DNA of 11,899 bases from Acidimicrobiia bacterium (GTDB taxonomy: Bacteria > Actinomycetota > Acidimicrobiia > Spongiisociales > JAENVV01). The notes under the pieces are model-generated. The model saw only the letters and a list, made by a program, of their open reading frames with translations, had not been told where the DNA came from and made no database searches. Location of the stretch: NCBI GenBank assembly GCA_020352575.1, contig CP070681.1, forward strand, positions 33,507 through 45,405, given 5' to 3'. The position numbers and the translations under genes were made by a program. Position 1 is the first letter of the stretch. Every line of letters starts with the position of its first letter. Shown here piece after piece: positions 5,888 to 11,899 of the stretch.

Positions 5888-7497
5888 GCGCGCACCGCCC
5901 GTGGCTTGATCACGAGGAGGTAGGCGGGGATGACGGAGACCAGCACGAGCAGCAATGCTGACATGGCTGCGTTCGCATAGAAGAGCTCTCCCGCTGCCGA
6001 CCAGACGCGGACGGCGAGCGTGTCGAGTCCCGTCGGGCGCAGCAGCAGGGTGATCGGGAGCTCCTTCACCGTCGTCAGGAACACGAGGGCCGCACCAGCG
6101 AGGAGCCCACGCCATATGAGCGGCAGGGTCACCCGCACGAGGGTCGCAGCCGAGGAGTGCCCCAGGCCCCTCGACGCCTCCTCGAGGTTTGGGTTCACGG
6201 TTCTGAGCGCACTGGTCGCCGCTCCCGCCGCCTGCGAGAGGAACACGGCCGCATAGGCAACGACCAGCACGCCGATGCCCTGGTAGAGCGGTCGGAGCCA
6301 GGCGAGGGTGAACACGAGGACCGCAAGGGCAACCGTGATGTGTGGAAGGGAATACGTCACCCCCACGAGGCGGTCGACCCAGGTTGCGATGCGTCCTGGA
6401 TGCCGCACCGTGAGGATCGCGACGGGGATGGCGAAGACGGTCGCCACCGTGGCTGCGAGCGCCGAGACGAGCAAGGTCCCCCCGAGCGCCCCCCAGTCGA
6501 ACTCGACGATCGACCCGGCGGCCACGCCTCGGGCCACCCAGGCCACGAGGACGCACGCGGGCAGCACCACCCCGGTGACGACGACGAGGGAGAGCCAGAT
6601 CCGGCTTCCCGCCCTTCCGAGCATGGTGAGGATGTGGGTGGGCGCTGGCCGGCGAACGGTGCGAGACCACAGCTCGCCTCGACCCCGCGATCGCTGCTCC
6701 CCCCAGATGAAGGCGAGGGCGAGGACGATGAGCAGGATCGAGAGGGTCGCCGCCGGGGTGCGGTCGAGGCGTCCCGCGTACTGGGCGTAGATCGCTCGCG
6801 TGAAGGTGTCGTACCGCATGAGCGACACGGCGCCGAAGTCGCTGAGCGCATAGAGGCCACTGAGGAGGGCACCTGCCCCGAGCGCCGGCCTGAGCTGCGG
6901 GAGCGTGATCGTCAAGAACACCCGCGTCGGCGAGGCGCCGAGCCCGCGAGCCGCCTCCTCCAACGAAGGGTCGATCGAGCGGAACGACTCGGCGGTGAGG
7001 AGGAACACGTAGGGGAACGTGGACAGGCTGAGCGCGAGCCATGCGCCGAAGAACCCGTCGAACACCGGCAGCTCGATACCCGCGAAGTCCTGGAACAGCC
7101 CACGTGGCCCGCTGAACGCAAGCAACGTGAGCGCCAGGACATAGGAGGGGATCGCGAGTGGCAGGGCAACGGCCACGCTCCACAGCCGCCGCCCGGGCAG
7201 GTCGGTGCGCACGAGCACCCAGGCCAGGGACGTGCCGATGACGAGGGCGGTGGCCGTGACCGTGGCCACGAGCAGGACCGAGCGGGCGGACAACTCGAGC
7301 AGGCGTTCCCATGAAAGGACGCTGTCGAGCTCGCCGAGGTTGGCGAGCACCGTGCCCACGAGGGACACGATCGGGAGGGCCACCGGGACGAGGACGAGGA
7401 ATGCTGCGAGGAGCAGCAACCGGCTCGGCCCCCGCCCCGGGCGCGCGCCCGGACGTCCCTCGCGGGACGTCGGAGCGAGCATCCCCCCTCGGATCAC
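5884..7497 (-). CDS. fbpB: Ferric-iron ABC importer, fused double permease (FbpB-like)
   Basis: This 537-aa membrane protein carries two homologous permease halves in one chain, the arrangement typical of FbpB/SfuB. Each half has an EAA loop that docks the ATPase: EEAARGLGASPTRVFLTITLP (around 180-200) and EEASRGLGHSSAATLVRVTLP (around 439-459). About twelve hydrophobic segments can be picked out, the first at 27-50 and the last at 511-530. The N-terminal 25 residues are a Gly/Arg/Pro-rich cytoplasmic tail. The start chosen is GTG at 7497: it overlaps the binding-protein stop as GTGA and has GGAGG 10 nt upstream. An ATG five codons later (7482) is possible but has its purine run directly adjacent. 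Much longer upstream extensions lie inside the binding-protein gene and are rejected. Confidence 0.9.
   Translation of the reverse strand: MIRGGMLAPTSREGRPGARPGRGPSRLLLLAAFLVLVPVALPIVSLVGTVLANLGELDSVLSWERLLELSARSVLLVATVTATALVIGTSLAWVLVRTDLPGRRLWSVAVALPLAIPSYVLALTLLAFSGPRGLFQDFAGIELPVFDGFFGAWLALSLSTFPYVFLLTAESFRSIDPSLEEAARGLGASPTRVFLTITLPQLRPALGAGALLSGLYALSDFGAVSLMRYDTFTRAIYAQYAGRLDRTPAATLSILLIVLALAFIWGEQRSRGRGELWSRTVRRPAPTHILTMLGRAGSRIWLSLVVVTGVVLPACVLVAWVARGVAAGSIVEFDWGALGGTLLVSALAATVATVFAIPVAILTVRHPGRIATWVDRLVGVTYSLPHITVALAVLVFTLAWLRPLYQGIGVLVVAYAAVFLSQAAGAATSALRTVNPNLEEASRGLGHSSAATLVRVTLPLIWRGLLAGAALVFLTTVKELPITLLLRPTGLDTLAVRVWSAAGELFYANAAMSALLLVLVSVIPAYLLVIKPRAVRA
7437..7471 (-). other. 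Two adjacent GC-rich inverted repeats at the start of the permease gene
   Basis: CCGGGCGCGCGCCCGG (7437-7452) is a perfect 16-nt palindrome. It shares its last base with a second inverted repeat, GACGTCCC (7452-7459), loop TCGC, GGGACGTC (7464-7471), with an 8-bp perfect stem. Both fall within codons 9-21 of the permease, just after the binding-protein/permease junction. In RNA they could pause ribosomes or RNase and help set unequal levels of the two proteins. They might equally be a by-product of coding the Gly/Arg/Pro-rich tail in GC-rich DNA. Confidence 0.5.
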
Positions 7498-8480
7498 AAC
7501 AGGCCGGCCTCCGCGACCAGCTCGGTCGCGCGGTCGAGCAACCCGGCCAGGTCGGAGAGGTCGAAGTCGGGCTGCGGGAGTTCGGAGAGCGGCGTGAGCC
7601 CGGGATCTGCCTCGACGGCCCCGATGAGCGGGTACTCGAACGTCGTCTCTGCGAAGTAGCGCTGCGACTCCTCCGAGAGCAGGTACTCGACGAATTGGAC
7701 TGCCGCGTCCGACGAACCGATCACACCGACTCCTGCAGGCATCACGAGCCCTCCGGCGGACTCGGAATCGAAGAAGTGGTTCGCCACCACGGTGTCGGGC
7801 GACTCGGCAGCGAACCGCATCCGGTAGTAGTGGTTGACGAGTCCGGCCTCGACCTGGCCTTCGTCGATCGCGGCGATGATCGCCGAGTTCTTCGGGTAGG
7901 TCGGGGCGTTGTTGGCGGCCATTCCCTCGAGCCAGGCGAGCGTCGCCTCCTCGCCGTCGAGCACGATCTTGGCGGCGACGAAGGTGAGGAAGGATCCGTT
8001 CGTCGGCGCAATCGCAACACGATTCGCCCACGCCCCATCCGTGAATCCGTCCTCGTCAGCGGGGAACGTCGAGGGATCCACCAGGCTCGTGTCGTAGGCC
8101 ACGACGCGCACGCGGCCGGAGATGCCGATCCACTCGCCACCGGCGTCGGAGAATCGGGGGTCGACGAGCGAGAGGATGTCGTCGTCGAGGCGTTCGAACA
8201 GGCCCGCAGCTGCCACGGACCCAAGCGACGCGGGGTCTTGGGCGAAGAACACATCGGCGGGGCTGTCCTCGCCCTCGGCGAGCAGGGTGGCGGCGAGCTC
8301 GGCGCTGTCGCCGTAGCGGACCTCCACCGTGATGCCGGTCTCCTCTTCGAAGCGTTCGATGACGGGGCCCACCAACTCTTCACCTCGTCCCGAGTAGATC
8401 GTGAGGGTGTCGTCGTCCGCCGACGCACATGCGCCGAGGACGAGGATGAGCGCGAGCAGGGACGCGACGAGTCGCATCAT
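7494..8480 (-). CDS. fbpA: Ferric-iron-binding lipoprotein of an ABC importer (FbpA-like)
   Basis: This 328-aa protein captures ferric iron outside the membrane for the permease and ATPase encoded downstream. It begins with a short lipoprotein signal peptide, MMRLVASLLALILVLGAC, with the lipobox LGAC and lipidated C18. The mature protein starts with TLTIYSGRGEELV (25-37), the N-terminal strand typical of this family, and includes the paired tyrosines Y218-Y219 in NHYYRMRF, which match the iron-coordinating tyrosines of FbpA. The start is ATG at 8480 because GGAGGT lies 10 nt upstream; an ATG at 8498 would place that ribosome site inside the gene. It is first in a three-gene unit (GTGA overlap to the permease). 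Iron-box-like motifs lie 37-66 nt upstream. Confidence 0.9.
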   Translation of the reverse strand: MMRLVASLLALILVLGACASADDDTLTIYSGRGEELVGPVIERFEEETGITVEVRYGDSAELAATLLAEGEDSPADVFFAQDPASLGSVAAAGLFERLDDDILSLVDPRFSDAGGEWIGISGRVRVVAYDTSLVDPSTFPADEDGFTDGAWANRVAIAPTNGSFLTFVAAKIVLDGEEATLAWLEGMAANNAPTYPKNSAIIAAIDEGQVEAGLVNHYYRMRFAAESPDTVVANHFFDSESAGGLVMPAGVGVIGSSDAAVQFVEYLLSEESQRYFAETTFEYPLIGAVEADPGLTPLSELPQPDFDLSDLAGLLDRATELVAEAGLL

Positions 8481-8516
8481 GTCAGCTGGAACCTCCATGG
8501 ATTCGGTGTGCCGGAA

Positions 8517-8546
8517 AGGCTAACCACATTTGTTAGGTAGGCCTAA
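8517..8546. promoter_or_regulatory. Candidate DtxR/IdeR-type iron box in the fbpA / ClC divergent region
   Basis: TTAGGTAGGCCTAA (8533-8546) has TTAGG and CCTAA ends like the IdeR/DtxR consensus TTAGGTTAGGCTAACCTAA but is shorter in the middle. AGGCTAACC (8517-8525) matches the right-hand core of that consensus exactly. The pair lies 37-66 nt upstream of the fbpA start, where a repressor could block its promoter. It also lies 21-50 nt upstream of the ClC gene. An IdeR-like protein would bind with Fe(II) and repress iron uptake. A full-length 19-bp site is not present, so the match is partial. The rest of the gap 8481-8566 holds the fbpA ribosome site and nothing else recognisable. Confidence 0.5.
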
Positions 8547-8566
8547 ACACGGTCTCCTCCGCTGCG

Positions 8567-10672
8567 ATGCGTACCCTCCCCCCAATGCGGCGCTGGCGGG
8601 ACATCCAAGGTGTGCTCACCGATCGTGAGACGACCGGCTTGCTCGGACTCGCCCTCCTCGTCGGCGTCGGCGTCGGGGTCGGTGGCGCCATCCTGATCTG
8701 GCTCGTCCAAGCCGCTTCCCACTGGGTCGACGAACTCGTCGGGCACGGCGACGACGCCCGACCACTCCTCTGGTTGGCCGTGGTGCCGATCGCCCTCTTC
8801 TGTGCATGGTGGATCGCGGACCGTTGGTCGCCCGAGTCGTCAGGCGGCGGAGTCCCCGAAACCGCTGCCGCACTCTCGGTGCACGGCGGCTACCTGTCGA
8901 CGCTCTCCATCCCGATCAAATCCATCGCCTCGGCACTCACACTCGGCGGCGGCGGCTCGGGCGGTCGGGAGGGGCCGATCGTGCAGATCGGGGCAGCCAT
9001 CGGATCGGCCATCTCGCGCCGTTTCCACGTCGGTGAGGACGCCCTGCGCAGCCTCGTCGCAGCGGGCGCGGGAGCCGGCATCGGCGCTTCATTCAACGCA
9101 CCCATCGCAGGCATGCTCTTCGCGCTCGAGGTCATCCTCGGCACCTTCTCGGTGCGGCACATGTCGGCGATCGTGGTCGCCTCCGTCGCCGCCGCCGTCA
9201 CGACCACCGAGCTCACTGCCGAGTTCGGCCTCGAGGAAGCGGTCCTCCAAGCCGCCTCATTCGAACTCGGCGACTGGCGGAACCTCGCCGTCTTCCTCCT
9301 GCTTGCGCTCGTCGTCGTTGCGTTCTCGGTGCCCTACCTCCGGATCCTCGACCGGGCCCAAGCCCTCGGAGGACGGCTCCGCAGGGGCACGCGCCCACTC
9401 GCCTTCGGCCTCGTCGTCGCCGCCATCGGGCTCCTCGAACTCAGCCTCTTCACCGACGGAGGACCCCACGTACTTCGCTCCGGACAGGCGTTGCTCGGAC
9501 AGATGCTCCAACTCGGCCAACCCCACTTCCTCGGCTGGGCAACGCTCCTGGCACTCGCCGCCCTCAAGGCGGTCACGACCGCACTCACCCACGCCTCGGG
9601 GGGCAGCTCCGGTGCATTCATGCCGACCCTCTTCATCGGCGGCGCGCTCGGGGCCGCCCTCGGCCAGCTCGCCTCCCAGTACTGGGACGTCGCCTTCATC
9701 AGCCCCGGCGCCCTTGCGGTCGTCGGAATGGCATCGATGTTCGCCGCCGTCGCACGGGCACCCCTGACAGCGATCATCATCGTCTTCGAGATGACCGGGG
9801 CACGGGACTACGGGCTCGTCCTCCCCCTCATGCTCGGCGCCACCATCGCCACCTTCGTGAGCGAGCGATTCGAGCCGCTCTCGTTCTACGGGAAGACCCT
9901 CGAACGGATGGGCATCCACCTCTCCCGCTCCGGGGAGGTCGACCTCCTCGACACGGTCCTCGTGTCCGACGTCATCTCCCGTGGCCTGACCGTTCGGGGG
10001 TGGACGTCGGTCGGGGACACCGAGCGGATCCTCGACCGCCACCGCTCCCATGGCGCTGCGGTGCTCGACCGCGACGACCGTCTCGTCGGCGTCGTCACGA
10101 TCACCGACCTCTCCCGAGCAGGGTCACCCGCCGACGCCGTCACATCCGTCATGACCCCCCGTCCGTCCACGATCGGCCCCACGATGCCCGTCTCGGCGGC
10201 GCTCGAACGGATGGCGGTGCTCGGCGTCGGACGCCTCCCGGTCGTCGACGAGGCCGACCCCCAGCACCTCGTCGGCATGTTCCGTCGAGAGGACGCCGTG
10301 CAGGCGTACCACCAGGCCCTCGGCGCATCGACCGACTCGGAACTCCGACGACAGCGACTCCGACAACGCACCGACCCCGGTGCGCAGTACTACGAGTTCC
10401 GCATCCCCCAACGCTCGATCGCCGACGGCAAGCCACTGCGCGAGGTGGCGTGGCCCGAGGGATCGACGCTCGTCTCGATCCGCAGGGGCAGGGAGGTCAT
10501 CGTCCCCACCGGGACCACCGTGCTGCGGGCGGAGGACGTCATCACCGCCTTCGGCACGCCCGGCTCCCGCCAGCGGGTCATCCAGCGACTCGATGCATCG
10601 ACCGACGATGTCACAGCGGAGATCACCGCCACCCTCCCGGCGATCGCACCGGAGGATTCCGGCGACGCGTAG
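8567..10672 (+). CDS. ClC-family chloride channel or antiporter with CBS pair and TrkA-C-like domain
   Basis: This 701-aa protein has a ClC membrane domain (about 24-440), two CBS domains (about 465-580) and a C-terminal RCK/TrkA-C-like domain (about 608-672, YYEFRIPQRSIADGKPL...VLRAEDVITAFG). ClC signatures are GGGVPE (93-98, usually GSGIPE), GREGP (133-137) with gating glutamate E135, SFNAPIAGMLFALE (175-188), GGSSGAFMP (345-353) and a likely central tyrosine Y441. The site matching the chloride-coordinating serine of EcClC (S107) is Gly94, and the site matching the proton glutamate E203 is Val189. Loss of that glutamate is typical of channels, though several bacterial ClCs also lack it. 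ATG at 8567 is the longest start; neither it nor ATG 8585 has a ribosome site. At 8585 a TACCCT hexamer lies 7 nt upstream, so a leaderless start there is plausible. Confidence 0.9.
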   Translation: MRTLPPMRRWRDIQGVLTDRETTGLLGLALLVGVGVGVGGAILIWLVQAASHWVDELVGHGDDARPLLWLAVVPIALFCAWWIADRWSPESSGGGVPETAAALSVHGGYLSTLSIPIKSIASALTLGGGGSGGREGPIVQIGAAIGSAISRRFHVGEDALRSLVAAGAGAGIGASFNAPIAGMLFALEVILGTFSVRHMSAIVVASVAAAVTTTELTAEFGLEEAVLQAASFELGDWRNLAVFLLLALVVVAFSVPYLRILDRAQALGGRLRRGTRPLAFGLVVAAIGLLELSLFTDGGPHVLRSGQALLGQMLQLGQPHFLGWATLLALAALKAVTTALTHASGGSSGAFMPTLFIGGALGAALGQLASQYWDVAFISPGALAVVGMASMFAAVARAPLTAIIIVFEMTGARDYGLVLPLMLGATIATFVSERFEPLSFYGKTLERMGIHLSRSGEVDLLDTVLVSDVISRGLTVRGWTSVGDTERILDRHRSHGAAVLDRDDRLVGVVTITDLSRAGSPADAVTSVMTPRPSTIGPTMPVSAALERMAVLGVGRLPVVDEADPQHLVGMFRREDAVQAYHQALGASTDSELRRQRLRQRTDPGAQYYEFRIPQRSIADGKPLREVAWPEGSTLVSIRRGREVIVPTGTTVLRAEDVITAFGTPGSRQRVIQRLDASTDDVTAEITATLPAIAPEDSGDA

Positions 10673-10684
10673 CCCCGCGGCGCG

Positions 10685-10690
10685 TAGCGT
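10685..10690 (+). promoter_or_regulatory. Candidate -10 element (TAGCGT) between ClC gene and acidic-protein gene
   Basis: TAGCGT lies 20 nt before the ATG at 10711, within the 38-nt gap after the ClC stop. Transcription from about 10697 would begin right at the long Shine-Dalgarno and leave a very short leader. No -35 match is seen inside the ClC coding end, so readthrough from the ClC promoter is equally possible. Confidence 0.3.
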
Positions 10691-10696
10691 GTGGCG

Positions 10697-10708
10697 AGGA
10701 GGTGATCC
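10697..10708 (+). promoter_or_regulatory. Unusually long Shine-Dalgarno sequence
   Basis: AGGAGGTGATCC is complementary to 12 consecutive bases of the conserved bacterial 16S rRNA 3' tail (GGATCACCTCC...). Its GGAGG core ends 8 nt before the ATG at 10711. It fixes that start and predicts strong translation of the small acidic protein. Other ribosome sites in the window match only 4-6 bases. Confidence 0.75.
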
Positions 10709-10710
10709 AC

Positions 10711-11145
10711 ATGGGTGAGGATCCCACGAAGGATGCCTGGACGTCGGTCGGCGACCAGATGAAGGAGCTCGGAGGCGCCTTCAAGGAGCACTACGAGTCC
10801 GAGGAAGACGAAGGTTCGAGCACCGACGAGGTGAAGGACGCCCTCCGGACGGTCGGCGAGGGCCTCGACCGCCTGTTCACCGCCGTCGGCAAGGCCATCC
10901 GCGACCCAGAGGTGAAGGAAAAGGCCAAGCAGACCGGGACCTCGGTGATGGACGCGATCGGCACCACACTCGGGACGGTGGCCTCCGACGTGCGTGAAAT
11001 GGTGCAACGCAAGGAGGCCCCCGCCGAGGAGGAGGCCGAGGCCGAGACCGAGGAAACCGGTTCCGACGCGGAGGCCGACGCCATGCGGGAACTGGACGAC
11101 GCGGACGCCGTCGACGAAATCAGGTCCGATCTCGACGACGCGTGA
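10711..11145 (+). CDS. Acidic helical 144-aa protein, function unknown
   Basis: This protein was not matched to a named family. Residues 1-30 (WTSVGDQMKELGGAFKEHY) and 43-100 (LRTVGEGLDRLFTAVGKAI...DPEVKEKAKQTGTSVMDAIGTTLGTVASDVREMVQ) are amphipathic helices with a recurring S/T-V-G-x-x-(L/M) pattern, suggesting a bundle or coiled coil. Residues 104-144 are extremely acidic and low in complexity, rich in Glu, Ala and Asp. There is no signal peptide or transmembrane segment and no cysteine. Similar helical acidic proteins are common as hypotheticals in actinobacteria. The near-ideal ribosome site suggests high expression. Its stop overlaps the GTG of the rhodanese gene as GTGA, so the two are probably made together. 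It could be a chaperone-like or structural factor, but nothing in the sequence proves this. Confidence 0.8.
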   Translation: MGEDPTKDAWTSVGDQMKELGGAFKEHYESEEDEGSSTDEVKDALRTVGEGLDRLFTAVGKAIRDPEVKEKAKQTGTSVMDAIGTTLGTVASDVREMVQRKEAPAEEEAEAETEETGSDAEADAMRELDDADAVDEIRSDLDDA

Positions 11146-11899
11146 GCATCGTCAACCCGGATTGGCTCGCCGAGCGCATCGGCGTGGGTGCCGTGCGCTT
11201 GCTCGACGTGCGCTGGTACCTCACCGACCACGAGCTGGGACGTCATGAGTACGCGGAGGGCCACATCCCCGGAGCCGTGTTCATGGACCTCGAGGAGGAC
11301 CTCAGCGACCTCTCCATCGAGCGGGCAGGCCGGCACCCCCTCCCAGAGCCGACAGCACTGAAGGCCCGGTTCGAGCGGGTTGGCATCGGCACCGACCTCC
11401 CCGTCGTCACCTACGACCACGGCCCATCGTCGATCGCGGCGCGGGCGTGGTGGCTCCTGCGCAAGCTCGGCCATCCCGACGTGCACGTCCTCGACGGGGG
11501 CATCGAGGCGTGGAAGGACGCCGAGCATCAGCTCTCCGACGAGGTCCCCGACTACCCGGTCGGCACGTTCGCCAGCGACGTGACGACATGGGAGATCGCG
11601 GACCTGCCCGAGGTGGCGGATCGGGGTGACACGGTCCTCCTCGACGCACGAGCCCCGGAGCGGTTCCGTGGCGAGGTCGAGCCGGCCGACCCCATCGCCG
11701 GACACATACCCGGGGCGGTCAACCTGCCGACGACGGACCTCGTCGGCTCCGACCAGCGGCTGCTGCCCCCCGACGAGCTCCGCGCGCGGTTCGCCGAGAC
11801 CGGCGCGGGTCCCGACGAAGGTGCCATTGCGTCATGCGGATCGGGGGTGACCGCGTGCCACCTCGTGTTGGCGGCCTCGGTGGCGGGACTGCCCGAGCC
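11142..11899 (+). CDS. Two-domain thiosulfate/mercaptopyruvate sulfurtransferase (SseA-like), C-terminus cut by window edge
   Basis: The first 252 residues are present; perhaps 20-30 are missing. Two rhodanese domains are seen. The first (1-130) has LLDVRW (20-25), the EGHIPGAV helix (39-46) and VTYDHGPSSIAAR (89-101), where the catalytic position is Asp92, so it is inactive as in the family. The second (145-252) has LLDARAPERFRGE (166-178), AGHIPGAVNLP (186-196) and the active loop CGSGVTA with nucleophile C232. That loop is typical of SseA sulfurtransferases, which move sulfur from thiosulfate or 3-mercaptopyruvate to a thiophile such as cyanide. GTG at 11142 overlaps the upstream stop as GTGA; no separate ribosome site is evident, consistent with coupling. 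Thiosulfate and mercaptopyruvate specificity are not separable here. Confidence 0.9.
   Translation, partial: MSIVNPDWLAERIGVGAVRLLDVRWYLTDHELGRHEYAEGHIPGAVFMDLEEDLSDLSIERAGRHPLPEPTALKARFERVGIGTDLPVVTYDHGPSSIAARAWWLLRKLGHPDVHVLDGGIEAWKDAEHQLSDEVPDYPVGTFASDVTTWEIADLPEVADRGDTVLLDARAPERFRGEVEPADPIAGHIPGAVNLPTTDLVGSDQRLLPPDELRARFAETGAGPDEGAIASCGSGVTACHLVLAASVAGLPE

Noticed and set aside
6157..7314. 385-aa open frame on the plus strand
   Set aside because: Antisense to the permease, very rich in Arg, Glu and Gly, no hydrophobic core or motif.
5884..8031. Permease start far upstream (8031)
   Set aside because: The extra 178 residues overlap the FbpA gene in another frame and are Arg-rich; the GTGA overlap and GGAGG site support GTG at 7497.
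8481..8498. FbpA start at ATG 8498
   Set aside because: It would place the GGAGGT ribosome site inside the gene and add polar residues in front of a compact lipoprotein signal peptide.
1..11899. CRISPR arrays, tRNA genes, IS ends or defence genes
   Set aside because: No direct-repeat arrays, cloverleaf, transposase or typical defence domain was seen on either strand.

Overview
The window is GC-rich, densely packed DNA that looks like an ordinary chromosomal region of a high-GC actinobacterium. The strongest taxonomic clues are a ClpS of the actinobacterial type (W-N-D-P-V-N-L-M-S-Y), a DUF2017 gene fused to it by a stop/start overlap, frequent GTG/TTG starts and what look like leaderless promoters. 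An acidimicrobial-type organism would fit, but no marker gene here proves the class. No tRNA, rRNA, CRISPR array, IS element or phage gene was seen, and no gene-free stretch reaches 300 bases.

Layout. (1) 1-619, minus: the [2Fe-2S] subunit of a molybdenum hydroxylase (CO-dehydrogenase/xanthine-dehydrogenase type), followed by the start of its FAD subunit, which runs off the left edge. (2) 691-2638, minus: clpS, a DUF2017 gene and a TrmA/RumA-family RNA uracil-5-methyltransferase, each joined to the next by a GTGA overlap. (3) 2773-3998, plus: a TTG-started 101-aa protein and a MinD/CpaE-like ATPase with an altered P-loop, again joined by GTGA. (4) 3995-4864, minus: a stand-alone 5'-3' exonuclease (FEN / Pol I N-domain family) whose stop shares a CTAG tetranucleotide with the convergent ATPase gene. 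(5) 4874-8480, minus: an fbpABC-type ferric-iron ABC importer (lipoprotein, fused double permease, ATPase). (6) 8567-10672, plus: a ClC chloride channel/antiporter with CBS pair and TrkA-C-like tail, divergent from the importer. (7) 10711-11899, plus: an acidic 144-aa helical protein and a two-domain rhodanese cut by the right edge.

How it fits together. The intergenic region between the iron importer and the ClC gene carries TTAGG/CCTAA and AGGCTAACC motifs that resemble DtxR/IdeR iron boxes, as expected for an iron-repressed importer. A GC-rich double hairpin at the start of the permease gene could make the binding protein more abundant than the permease. The hexamer TAGCGT occurs just upstream of four gene starts; at clpS and the exonuclease gene it sits exactly 6 nt before the ATG, which suggests a -10 element and leaderless mRNAs. 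Five of the seven overlapping gene junctions in the same direction use GTGA, so translational coupling is a dominant theme. No clearly new defence or mobile system is visible; the least explained parts are the two-gene Sm-like/MinD-like cassette and the acidic helical protein upstream of the rhodanese.
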